NCBI GenBank assembly: GCA_964036045.1
Contig: OZ038385.1
Span: 1,922,001-1,986,000, forward strand
Direction: 5' to 3'
DNA: 64,000 nucleotides
Source: Eutreptiella sp. 'Long Island Sound 2002'
Lineage: Eukaryota; Euglenozoa; Euglenophyceae; Eutreptiales; Eutreptiaceae
Each line of letters starts with the position of its first letter. Positions within the stretch are counted from its first letter, which is position 1. Shown here one piece after another: positions 43,241 through 53,810 of this stretch. Both the position numbers and the translations under genes were made by a program. The notes under the pieces are model-generated. The model ran no database searches and was not told the DNA's origin. It saw nothing but the letters and a program-made list of their open reading frames with translations.

Positions 43241-46076
43241 GGGCGTGGCGGCACGGTCGGGGTCGGGCTCCTCTGGCTGGTGTTCCGCGTTCTGGTCTGC
43301 GGTGGACGCGGGGGACATGGAGCGTGGTGGCATGGGGTGGTCGGGCTCCTGCGGTTCCGTGGGTTGCTGGTGGGCCTGTGGGCACAGGGCAGTGGCTGCC
43401 AGCAGGTGTCGGATGGCCAGGAGGACGTCCTAGTCGTTCTCCCAGCAGTGGGCTGCAGCGCACGTCCTGTCGGGGGAAGCGGGGGGGCGTGTTGCGGAGC
43501 GGTGTACGATAGGGTGGGCGACGTGTGCGGGTGGTGGCGTGCTCGCTGTGCCGTTCTGTTCCCCGCGAGCCCTGACCCTTGCGGGGTGGTGGTGATGTTG
43601 GTGGTGAGGGTGGTGTGGGTGCCGGAGTGGATGATTTTGCCGCTAGCGGTGTTGTTGGCGAGGGTGGTATGGGCGTTAGGGTAGATGAGGTTGGTGTTGG
43701 GCTATGGTTGATGGTGGTTGGTTGGTGGGTCAGCTGTTGTCGCTGTCGTCGTCGCCGGTGGTGTTGGTGCCTCTGATGTCGTGGACACTGATGGCGAGGG
43801 TGATGGTTGGTGAGCATGGCGAGGGTGACGTATGGGGCGTATGTGGTGTTGCCGGTGGTGTCGATGTTGAGGGTGTTGTTTCTGGCCGTTGGGGCGTAAC
43901 GTTTGTGGGCCGGACGTGGCGGTGGTGGCGAGGGTGCTGTAGATGACGTTTGTTGTGGCCCACGTCGCCCCCGGTGGTGGAGGTGTGATAGGTGCCGTGG
44001 TGGCGTTGGCGACGGTGGGTTGCCGCGGGTGGTGTATTGGTTGTTGGTGGTGGAGCTGTTCTTGGTTTGTGGGTAGTCCCCGTCCGGCGGTGGTGGTGTT
44101 GGTGGTGTTGGTGTTCGTTGAGGCCGTTGGCGACGCCAGGGGTTCCTGGCCTCGCGCGGGGTGGTGGTGGCGCTGGTGAGTGTAGGCGGTGCCATGGGCG
44201 GCAGTGCCATTGACGGCCCGGCCGGGTGTGCTGGCAGTGATGCTGAGGGTGTGGGTGAAGTGGCGGCAGTGTTGTGGTCGTTAGTTCATCGAGGTTTGTG
44301 TCTTTCCGGGCGTCGGTGACACTGATGGTGGGTCGGCGTAGGCGCTGCTGGTGGGTGTGGGACCGGGTGTGGGAGGTTTTTGGGTTGTTTTGGGAGCTAT
44401 GGGCTGGCTTTCCTGCTGGTGTTGATCATCGTCTTCTGGCGAAGGGTGGTGTCGCTGCTGGGGTGCCCGCTGGTGCTGCTGCAGGTTTTGGGTGTAGGTG
44501 TGGTTTAGGGTGCGGCGTTGGTGGGTGGCACCGACGCCGGGTGGCGTGACTGGTGGGTGGCAGCGGTAGTGGGGGTGTCTGTTGTTGGTGAGGCGGCCGT
44601 CGCCGGTGTTTCGGTTGGTGCTGGTGATGGTGTCGCTGGTTGTGCAGATGGTGGGGGGTGGGCAGGAGGACCTGTACCCTGGTGGTTTGTGAGGCTGTCG
44701 TGGCTTTCGGCCGACGGTGCTGCTTTCGGTGGTGTTCTTGAGAGTTGGCCGGGAGTGTTGTCGGCGATGCTCTGGTTTTTAGTGCCTGCGTTTCGTGGTC
44801 GTAGGTGGTTCACCGGGCTTTGTCGCTGGTAAGCGTGGTGCAAGTGGTGTCGGTGACTGTTCGGCTGGTGCCGTTTGTGCGGGCTGTGTGGTTGTTGCGT
44901 CAGGGGTCAGTGGCGTTGGTGACGGCCGTGTGTTGGGGGTTGGTGCCGGTGGTGGCGGTCTGATGGTGAGGGTGCCGGGGACGCTTGGTGGCTCCGCGTT
45001 GTTAGGTGGCGGAGGGTGCTGCAGGTGTCGCTGGTGGTGGGGGTGGTGGATGTGGTGGTGTTGCTGTGGTGTTTTGTGCTGCTTGGGTGGTGGGGACCCC
45101 TGGTTGATGTTGACGATGCTCCGGGTGATGTCAATGCGGTGGGTGTGATGGTGTGTGGTATTGCTGTTTCTACCCTTGGCTTGGGGCCTGGTGGGTGGCG
45201 CTGGTGGTGTTTGTTCGCCAGCCGTGCTGGCGTCCTTGGTGTTGCCGTCGGTGGGGGCGCCCTAGGTGTTACTCTGTGCCGGGGTCGTGGTGGTGGTGTT
45301 AGGGGTGTTGTAGGTGACGGTACCTCGGCTCGTTGTTGGTGGGGTTGGTGGTGGTGTGGATATTGCCGTGGGTGTTGGCGGCGTTGGTGTTGCCGACGGT
45401 GAGGGTGTCACGGTGGTGGTTGGCGTGTCTCGTGGTGGTCTGATGGCGTGGGTGTTGTTGGTGTTGGTGCTGGGCGCCGCCTGCGTTTGGGTGGTCGGCG
45501 CTTCCGGGCGTGCCACTCGTGGCTGGTGTTTGGCTGGGCTGTGGTCCTGGTGGTGCCGGTTGTCTCTGGTGTTGGGATATTTCCTTCGGCTGTCCTTGGG
45601 TCTGTAGTGGCAGGTGTTGCTTCGGTTGTGGTTGAGGGTGTCGATGCTGCGGCTGGGTGGCGGTGTCGCCGTGCTGCCGCTGTCGGTGGTGCTGGTGTTG
45701 GTGTTGGTGAGGGCGCCGCCGGGGGAGCTGTGAGTGTTGGCATTGTAGGGTGTTGTAGGTGATGCCCTGGTGGTGTTCTGACGGTGGAGGCGGGACCTCG
45801 CCACTCCTGGCGGAGGTTCCCATGAACGTCGCTGGCCGGTGTGTTGGCCCTGGCCCCCTTGATGTCGTTGTTGCCGATGGTGTCGTACTGGGTGGTGTCG
45901 CCGTGGTGGCTGTCGTTGACGCTCCGGGTTGCTGTTGGTGAGGTCGCACTGTCGGTGGTGCCGTGGGTGATGCCGGTGGTGAGGTCGTTGCGGGCGTTGC
46001 TATGGTTTACGGCGTCTCTGATGTTGTTGATGCTGCTGGTGGTTGGTGTGGGTCTGTGTGTGGGTTGTCAGTGGCC
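43241..46076 (-). other. Repetitive 5' region of the LINE
   Basis: 2.8 kb of degenerate, Asn/Thr/His-coding-like sequence on the element strand, for example NNTLNIDTTGNTTYAPYVTL near 43,850 and TITLAISVHDIRGTNTTGDD near 43,770. The pattern shifts between frames every few hundred bases, so it is either a decayed repeat-protein ORF or a 5' UTR made of diverged subrepeats. The 5' terminus GGCCACTGAC at 46,076 abuts the target duplication. Confidence 0.5.
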
Positions 46077-46091
46077 TGCTTGCCCCCTGAG
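46077..46091. repeat. 15-bp target-site duplication of the LINE, right copy
   Basis: TGCTTGCCCCCTGAG, the partner of 14,438-14,452. Confidence 0.93.
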
Positions 46092-47656
46092 TTATAGACG
46101 TCGGGAGGTGGTCCTCCACCGACTCTTCGCCCTTGGTAGTATCCTTCAACCCTTGGTAGGCATACAGTAGGTCTCATTCAACCATCTCTGGTGGACGATG
46201 GCAACATAGGCACGCTCGAAGGGGTTCACATACACATTCCTCTGAGAGGTCGTCCTCCTCTGGGGTCCGCACATGGGCACCCGTCACGCTCTTCATGAGC
46301 TTAAGATCTACCTCCCTTTGCCAGGTGGTGATCTTCTGTTCGAGGTCCTCCTTCAATTGGGATAGATGTCCCATACGTCCTTGCTTCAGTGGCCATGAGC
46401 TGCGAATAGGCTTAGCGTAGCATAGCTTTTTCGCCACCAACCTCCTGTTGGAGTCCACGTACTCTCTTAGCCTTGATCAGGGATCGGGCTCCTCGTCTAC
46501 GGGGTCTTCCACCCTCATGGAGAGTAGGGGTTTCAGTGGGGCGATGTACTCGGCGTTCTCCACTTCACCCACGCATGTCTGCACGAAGAAGGCGTCGTGC
46601 TCAGTTTCGTCATCTGAGTGGATAGAGCTGGGGAGCTCGGATAGTCCACACTCAGACACTCCATCAGGAACAGGTACATAGCAGGGAGAGTTGGGAGCGT
46701 TGGTGTTAGTCACGACGTATTCATCTCCTCCGGGTATAGTCTCAATAGCATCTTGAGGTCGTAGTCGATCCTTCAAGTCACCCAAGGTGAGTCCATCGCT
46801 TTCTCGTTGTAAACCCTGGGCCCGAGTCGAGTCCAGGTCCTCCGGGGGGATGGAGGTAAGACCTCTGTCCACCACACTGAGCATACTCCCCCATCCGGGT
46901 TTCCCAATAGGCGTCTTACGCCCCAGAGGCACGTAGATGGCCTCGTCAGGTAACCGAACGGAGCTGATAGTCAGCCTGTCCAGGAGGGTTCGCCAGTACT
47001 CGTTGCCCCCATGGGCTCCCAAATCGGGGGAACACAGGACCATACGGGAACATTCCAGGGCCACCTTGGTCAAGACCTTCCCCAGTTAACTGAACCTGGG
47101 GTTCCCGTAGGCCATCTCGAAAGAGGGCCAGTAAATTTTGTAGCTGCAGTTTTTCCCCTTGCTGCAGTAAAGGTCCGAGACATGTTGCTTGTCGCTGGCG
47201 AACAACTCCACACCTAGGTGTTCTCTGGAGTAACCCAACTCCTTCAGACCTTGGTCTAGGACTTCCCCCAATAGTTGATAGTCCTCAGTTTTGGAGGCCG
47301 CCATTATGTTCGACGGCTCCTCCTTCCATACCCTCAGGTAGCTCGAGGTGTGCTCCGACTACTCCAGTGGCACGGACTCTCTGCCATTGCCGTGGTCCAC
47401 GTAGAGGAGGTAGGGCGCTTGCAGCGTAAGGTATTGTATCTGGGAGTGCTGCACGAAGATGTCAGTCCCCAATACAAAGTCGAACGCCTCAGTGTCCATC
47501 ACATAGAACCAATGAGCGATAGTTTGGGAGCCCAGAGGTACCTCAACTTCACAGTCCCCGCAGCTGTGCACCACATGTCCATCTCCCATTCCTATGGCCG
47601 CGGTGGTCATGGTGTTCTTCAGGCTCCCACAAGGTAACATTTTCTTGGCCACTATA
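46092..47656 (-). pseudogene. LTR-B copy 1: protease and MTase-like part of pol
   Basis: The upstream part of LTR-B copy 1, separated from its RT by the LINE. All pieces are in one frame with stops at 47,359 (TAG), 47,086 (TAA), 46,477 (TGA) and 46,174 (TGA). From 47,652 down: the retropepsin-like part after the lost DTG (GDGHVVHSCGDCEVEVPLGS, DTEAFDFVLGTDIF), then VELFASDKQHVSDLYCSK and AYGNPRFS (NPPF in copy 2), and RMVLCSPDLGAHGGNEYW. An acidic linker follows (SSIHSDDETEHDAFF). The protease N-terminus is cut off at 47,657 by the GC-rich block insertion. Confidence 0.85.
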
Positions 47657-47678
47657 GGTTTGAGGTTTGAGGTTTGAT
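47657..47678. repeat. (GGTTTGA)3 tail at the edge of the GC-rich block
   Basis: Three copies of GGTTTGA lie between LTR-B protease sequence and block A. Read on the minus strand it would be a short repeat tail (TCAAACC)n at the 3' end of block A, as in LINE-type insertions. Confidence 0.5.
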
Positions 47679-48293
47679 TTTGCGGGTACTAGACGCCTTT
47701 CGGCCACGGGGGGCCACCTGGTCGGGCCAGGTGATATCCTCCCCACCGGGTCCTAGTGGGGGGCCCTCCAAGACGCACCTCCTGCCTGGTGGCGGAGTCC
47801 CCCGGGTTCACAGGGCTCGGAGCCCCGTCCCTCCCTGGCTTCCCCGTTTCGCCACTCCCCGGTCAGTGCATCAATTCGCAGCCGTGGCTGCGGGCGCTTA
47901 CCCACTGTGTCGCCCCCCTAATGCGTGGTCGCCCGGGGCGCCGGCGCCGCCAGGCCCGTGCTACTGGCTTGTCGCCAGTGAAGCCCTCTTGGGCTGGCGC
48001 GGAGGCTGCCAAGCCTTGGGGATTGGGCGTGGCGCAGTGCGCCACTACTGCCTTGGCGGGTGCAGTGCCCCGTCAGTGCGTGCGCGGTGCTCGCAGCCGG
48101 TTCGGGGGGCTCGGGCCGGTACCTGGTGTTGTGTCTCTCCCGTTTCCCCCTTCCCGCCCCGCGTGTCCCGCGCTGCGTGTGGCGGGCCGTCCCGTCCGGG
48201 TGTCCCTTACCCTCGCTCGCTGGTACGCCATTCCACGCGGTCTGTTCGTTCCGCGAGCTCGGTCCGGTTGCCCTTCTGGTAGTCCCCGCGTGT
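47678..48293 (-). repeat. GC-rich block, copy A (truncated)
   Basis: 616 bp starting TTTTGCGGGTACTAGACGCC, closely similar (about 95 percent by eye) to the first 600 bp of 50,593-52,362. It contains no domain. The copy stops at 48,293, where the inverted-repeat element begins. Orientation is inferred from the terminal repeat tail; it may be the 3' end of a LINE-like element. Confidence 0.7.
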
Positions 48294-48309
48294 AGTGCTT
48301 GGTATGAGA
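48294..48309 (+). repeat. Left terminal inverted repeat
   Basis: AGTGCTTGGTATGAGA, the partner of 50,578-50,593. Confidence 0.8.
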
Positions 48310-48619
48310 CTTTTTTTGCCCAAATGAGATGAGCGATTTTTTTTTCCCGTTTTAATGAACGATTTTGTTTTTCCGTTTCATTTGAAATGAGCGATTTTTG
48401 TTTCTCGTTTCATTTTCTTCGATATGTCTTGACATAGTTGATGTGACCAAAAAACAACGAGGCATTGTTGATGTTATCTCCAGGCGGCAATGAGTGCACT
48501 TCCTACAATGAATGGTACCCATGGAATAAACATTTTGGCCAATACCTCCTTCAAAGAACCTTATCACGTACAACAAACCATTGTTAACACCATTTGTATC
48601 ATGGTTTGCTTTAGTATTC

Positions 48620-50325
48620 ATTATATGATATGAAGTCGGAGGCTTCCGCATTTCTAAATGCCAATGCTACTCATTGGTGAAATGCTTTTGCCACTATGGC
48701 ATTCAACAAACCTTATCGTCAATAACAACCCTTTTGCTCAATGCTTTGCTTTACTCTTTACGATGTTGTATCAAGCCGGGGCCTTGTGCATTTTTCAAAA
48801 CCTATGTTACCCACCGATAATGTGTTTTTGCAAAACAAGCTCTTCAAGAAATGTTTTGAAATAGACCATGCCACACTATGTGAAACAAACCATGGTTTCC
48901 ATGCTATGTCATTGCTAACCCTTTCCACTTTCTCCTCCTTCTCCCTTGCTTTGACTAGTATTTCAGCAACTTCCATTTTTTTGCAGAATACTTCGCTGGT
49001 TTTGAAAAGACTGCAGTATCTCCAATGATTGTTTTCCTGCTTGGGCTGAAACCTCCTGCTGGTTTTGCATTCAAAACTGTCATTACCCAACAGCGCACAG
49101 AACCCTGAGCTTGAACATGCAACAGAGACCGTGAAAACTGAAGCAAAGGCGCATATCAGTGTGCCACAGGCAGGCCAAAAAGTCACACTTCGGAGTCCTG
49201 CGGAGCCCCAGGGCCATAGCCGTTTTTCACATGAGTGTAAATTCAATCAGAATCACAAATGTGGTACAAACAGAGGGTGGGAAGGCAGGAAAACAGAACT
49301 TATTGGGGCCTCCACTGGGAAGCTCCCTCCACTGCTCACTAGCTGTTACAAGCACGCGCGAACACACGCACGCAGAGACACACACTCACAACAGTACTTT
49401 GGTCTCACAAGTTCGTTCTTAGAAGGTCTCCAGGCAGGAGCAGCAAGTCCGTAAAGAAGATCAGTTGTCATGTAAACTTTGAAGCACCTGGCGCCACGAA
49501 GGTGGAGCGCCCAGCAACAAAGAAGAAGCCGCGTTCGCGTCCAGCTGCTATTCCACTCGCTGCTGCTCAAGGAGACTGCTCAAGAAAACTTGCACGAAGA
49601 CTACTACCTGCTGCTGACAGTGCCGTTCAAGGTGTAGGAGTTGAGGAACTCCTCGGCGAACAACCGGCAAACCCAGATGGCGCGTACTTGAGCTGCAGGT
49701 TCCCACGAAGATCTCGCAAAGCACAGTTCTATGCGTCAGGGGTCACAAAGAGCAGAGCGAACACGCCAAAAATCACGTGAATACGAACACGACAGTGGCT
49801 GCGAAAAACAAAACCAGGCAGATCAGGTCGCAGCAACTTCGGAGTGAGTACGGTGAAGCGTTCTCAGCTTGCTGTCGACGCAACTTCAAGAGATAAAACA
49901 GAGAAGTGAGACTGGACGTCGTGTTCTTAACATCTCGCTGTAAGATCTCGCTGGAAGCACAGAAGCACTAACACCTGCGACGCTTGAACAAACGGCGCTA
50001 GAACAAACGACTCGGACTCCTTGCATGGCAATCCCATACTCGCAGAACCTCAACGTGACGATGCTACCATGCAACAGAGCGCGCATAATAGCAAGGCATG
50101 ATATACAAACAAACCCTGAAGTGACAGTAATGGATAATGATAAACACATACAAACATATAACAACAATCAATGACAGCAAATATCGAAAACATGAAACCC
50201 AAATAATCGCAAATCCTACAGGCGCAATGCATTTGCGACTATCTGCGCTTACCTCTGCCTGTGACCTACTGCAGATGTTGTATCAGGCCGGGGGCCTTGT
50301 GCACTTTTTAAAAGCTCTAGACAAT
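48620..50325 (+). repeat. Three dispersed 38-bp repeats inside the AT-rich element
   Basis: Similar stretches at about 48,628, 48,763 and 50,274 follow the pattern GATGTTGTATCA-GCCGGGGCCTTGTGCA-TTTT-AAA. They are direct repeats; spacing is irregular and their role is unknown. Confidence 0.5.
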
Positions 50326-50577
50326 AACAACAACCATCCAAAAGCCTCTAGGAAATACAAGAATGCAAATACCCAAACACCACAATGTCAAAAACAAGGA
50401 TTGCTTGAGGGAGCGGATTGTTGAGCCTGAAGAATCGCAGTGTCATTGATTTGAATGCCAGTTTCTCATTTTCTCGAAAAACAGGGTGTTTTTCATGAAA
50501 TGAGCGATTTTTTGTTCTCGTTTCATATGAAATGAGAGATTCTTTTGTCTCGTTTCACTTTTTTCGAGAATATTTTT

Positions 50578-50593
50578 TCTCATACCAAGCACT
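50578..50593 (-). repeat. Right terminal inverted repeat
   Basis: TCTCATACCAAGCACT, the reverse complement of 48,294-48,309. Confidence 0.8.
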
Positions 50594-52362
50594 TTTGCGG
50601 GTACTAGACGCCTTTCGGCCACGGGGGGCCACCTGGTCGGGCCAGGTGATATCCTCCCCACCGGGTCCTAGTGGAAGGCCCTCCAAGACGCACCTCCTGC
50701 CTTGTGGCGGAGTTCCCGGGTTCACAGGGCTCGGAGCCCCGTCCCTCCCTGGCTTCCCCGTTTCGCCATCCCCCGGTCAGTGCATCAATTTGCAGCCATG
50801 GCTGCGGGCGCTTACCCAACGTGTCGCCCCCCTGATGCGTGGTCGCCCGGGGCGCCGGCGCCGCCGGGCCCGTGCTACTGGCTTGTCGCCAGTGGGACCC
50901 CCTTGGGCTGGCGCAGAGGCTGCCAAGCCTGGGGGATTGGGCGTGGCGCAGTGCGCCACTACTGCCTTGGCGGGTCCAGTGCCCCGTCCGTGTGTGCGCG
51001 GCGCTCGCGGCCGGTTCGGGGGGCTCGGGCCGGTACCTGGTGTTGTGTCTCTCCCGTTTCCCCCTTCCCGCCCCGAGTGTCCCACGCTGCGTGTGGCGGG
51101 CCGTCCAGTCCGGGTGTCCCTTACCCTCGCTCGCTGGTACGCCATTCCACGCGGTCTGTGCGCTCCGCGAGCTCGGTCCGGTTGCCCTTCTGGTAGTCCT
51201 GGCGTGCCCCTTGCGTGTGTGTGCGCTCGCGCTCCCGCGGCGTCCGCTCGCCCCCCCCCCCTGGGTGGTGTGGCGTGCGCACCTCGCGCGGTCCCAGCAC
51301 TGGGCGTTGGTAGGGCCGCTACACGTCGTCCGTGCCCCTCCGCATGTCCTACCCCGGTCCCTTTCTCCGTCTGGCGTGCTTGGGGGGGGGCGGTCCGGTC
51401 CCGGTTCCCCCCTACCTGGCTTGGGGCTGTGCGACCGCCTAGGGGCGGGTCCGTGGCGTTCGTGTGCCGGGGGGCGGGTTTTGGGGGGGGGGGGCGGCCT
51501 GTGCGCCGTGCCCCCGATTTTGTGCGGCCCGGGGGCCCAGTAGGGCGGGAGGTTGCTCTGCCTCGTTCCGTGCCTCTGCCTTCCCTCGGCAGGCAACAAA
51601 GCGGGTGTCACTGGCGTTGTTCTGGTCATTGGGGGCGTGGTCCCCATACCACTCCGGTTCGTGCTCGCCCGCAGTCTCCGGGCGCGATCTGTGCGGCGTC
51701 CTCGCGCGTTGGCGCGGGCTGGCTTGTTCCTCGCAGTCCCTGTGGGAGCCGGAGGCTGGGGCGGGGGGGCGGGCCGTGCTCCGGCTCCTCTCTCGGGCGG
51801 GGGGAGGGGGGACCATCCCCCCTGCCTCGGGGGGTGGGGGCCGGCGCCCCCGCGGCTTGCGGGCCGAGGGGGGGGCTGGGGGGGGGGGGCATCGCGCCGC
51901 GGCCTCCCTGCTCCCCCTCTGGGGGGCGGCCCGCGGGTCCCCATCCTGGCCCCCCTCCCGGCGCACTCCCCCCCGGTGTGCGCGTTTGGTCGGGGTCGCG
52001 GGGCCGCCCCGGGGGGGGGGGATGACAGGCGGCCCGTGGAACGCTCCCCCGGGGGCCCCTCCAGACCTGAACCCCCTCTCTGCCCCCTCCTGAGTGGGCA
52101 ATGGTCATGGGGGGGTCATAGGGGGCGCGGCCTCCATACTGATCTGGTGCGCCGCCGTGCACCACCCACAGGCTTGGTCCGCGCACCGCTCCGGCGCGCT
52201 GGTGTGGGCTTGCCTGTCGGCCGCCACCCCCGCGGGGGCAGGCAGCTGGGGGCGCTGGGGCGCGCCGTGTGCAGGTCCAGCTGCACCCCCCCCCCCCCCC
52301 GCGTCGCGGTCCCTTCTGGGGGAGGGGGGGCGTCCCCTCGGCTCCGGGGGGGCGGAGGGTCG
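50594..52362 (-). repeat. GC-rich block, copy A' (long)
   Basis: It begins with the same TTTTGCGGGTACTAGACGCC as copy A and extends 1.77 kb, with long C and G runs after 51,250. Open frames on both strands (for example plus 50,532-52,025 and minus 50,604-51,944) exist because stop codons are rare in such DNA; neither shows a domain. GC content drops sharply at about 52,363. Confidence 0.6.
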
Positions 52363-53810
52363 CAGAAAGATGTCCTTGATTAATGCCCTAGATATTTTGA
52401 TGAAATCCTGCAGGGTTTGAAGTTGAAAACCCAAACCAAAGCAGCAAGTAGAGCAAGAACAGGATGTGGATCGAATGAATGAATAGTTTTGAAATCCAGT
52501 GTAACACAGAAGGGCTGCAGATAGACAATGCAGGTATAAACACAAAGATTCAATCACAAATGGATAATACAAAAGATTTTATATGAAAACTGGACTGACT
52601 CTGGCCTCCAAGATAGCATCAGGCACTTCATGTGCACTCTTTTGGGTGAAATGGTGCTGGTTAGGAATGTGGGGCATACATGTCAGGCCAACACAGAAAA
52701 AGACTTGGCCAAGCAACTGAATTCAGAAACAGTTAAAAAGTAGAACCACAATAAGTGGTAGAAACAATTGAGTATAGGGGTCTTGGGGTGGGAGACCACT
52801 AGGCTTAACCTCCAAGGCCTAAAGCATGAAATGCCTATTTTCTTTCGGTATATCCTCCATGAAGGAAGGTACCTCCGCTCAGTTGAGTGGTAGGGGTGAA
52901 CTTCATGGGGGGGCTAGGGTTACAACCCTAGTTACCTTGAGAAAGTGTACCTCCGGCTTCAAAAGAGAGATAAAAATACTTAAGTTACTCTTAGCATCCA
53001 CAAAAGGGTTTTAAGGGGGGCTTGGCCTGGATCAAGCCCTCCAAGAAGAACATGGCAGTGATGTTTTCTTACTCCCCCCTGGAGTACTAGTTGGCTAACC
53101 TAGTAGGACCTAGGAAAAAGGCTCAAATATTCCCAAAATTACCTCAGAAAATGCATTAAACTTACCAAAAACATCCTCCTCAGTTCAAAGAATCCTATCA
53201 CCCTGTAGGTACCTTTGGAAAACAGTGTAATGTACCGTGAATGATGTCCCTTTGATGGGGCATTCCTCAAAAGTCGCCGGCGTGCGACTAAAACTTTTGG
53301 TAAAAATTTGGGGGTAGTGGGGTTCGAACCCAGGACTCCCTCCCTAGAGCACAGGTGCCTGCCCACTAGGGTACAGTCGAACGCTCTGATGCGGACGACT
53401 ATCGCTGTATAAACAGCGTTTTAGTAAACATCCTGACCAAAGGCCAGGGCGGAACAATACTCCCAATGAAGGACTCAAATCTCCAGGAGCTGAAAAAAAT
53501 AGAAAATGTAACCAACAGGGAGTGATTCCTGCGGTTTAGCGAAAAGGGTAGCGATTGAACAAGTCAAATCGCTAAAAATTGACGAAATCACACGAGAAAT
53601 CGTCATTTTTACACCAAACTCAAAGTCGCAGACAAGCGCAAAGGAAGCGGACTTCAAAAACAAGGTTGCGCAAGCGTAAACGGCTTTTGAAAAAGAAGGT
53701 ATGAGCCGTAGTTCTTAAAATTCTAAAGGAAATTTTTGCACAGTTGCATCAAGATTTTGATAAACTTTAGGGAAAAGTATTCAAACTCAGCCCACACCAC
53801 ACAGCAGGTG
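52363..53810. other. AT-rich spacer without genes
   Basis: No open frame here looks coding. The only structured element I see is the tRNA-like head at 53,311-53,383. Confidence 0.5.
53311..53383 (-). repeat. tRNA-derived SINE-like head
   Basis: On the minus strand an A-box-like TACCCTAGTGGGC lies 43 nt before a perfect B-box GGTTCGAACCC, which is tRNA spacing. The acceptor and most of the anticodon stem do not pair, so a functional tRNA is unlikely. It shares CCCTA and GTCCTGGGTTC with 7,891-7,952. Confidence 0.5.

Larger units (their letters stand above)
14453..46076 (-). mobile_element. Giant non-LTR retrotransposon (LINE) with APE endonuclease, RT, RNase H and protease-like module
   Basis: The insertion is bounded by a perfect 15-bp duplication. 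Without the nested LTR-A element (20,704-33,898 plus 4 bp) it is about 18.4 kb, very long for a LINE. In element direction it has a repetitive 5' region (46,076 to about 43,240), an ORF1-like part, APE-type endonuclease, RT, RNase H and a Cys/His finger. A Ulp1-like protease candidate, an RS-rich ORF and a GC-rich 3' region follow, and it ends in a short (GTAG)n-type tail on the plus strand at 14,453. APE and RNase H together point to the I/RandI(Dualen)-like part of LINE diversity; the exact clade needs a tree. It is inactive, with several frameshifts and stops. Confidence 0.88.
48294..50593. mobile_element. AT-rich element with 16-bp terminal inverted repeats
   Basis: AGTGCTTGGTATGAGA at 48,294-48,309 is perfectly inverted at 50,578-50,593. 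Inside each end lie short palindromic subterminal repeats of the type CGTTTCATTTGAAATGAGCG. The 2.3-kb interior is AT-rich, and no open frame resembles a transposase; the longest minus frame (48,758-49,246) is unrecognised. A clear target duplication is not visible. It is most likely a non-autonomous DNA transposon. Confidence 0.65.

Noticed and set aside
50532-52025. Open frames of over 440 codons on both strands of the GC-rich block.
   Set aside because: Stops are rare in GC-rich DNA with long homopolymers; neither strand shows a domain, and copy A does not conserve one frame preferentially.
53311-53383. A functional tRNA gene.
   Set aside because: A and B boxes are present but the acceptor stem does not pair and the anticodon stem has only three good pairs.
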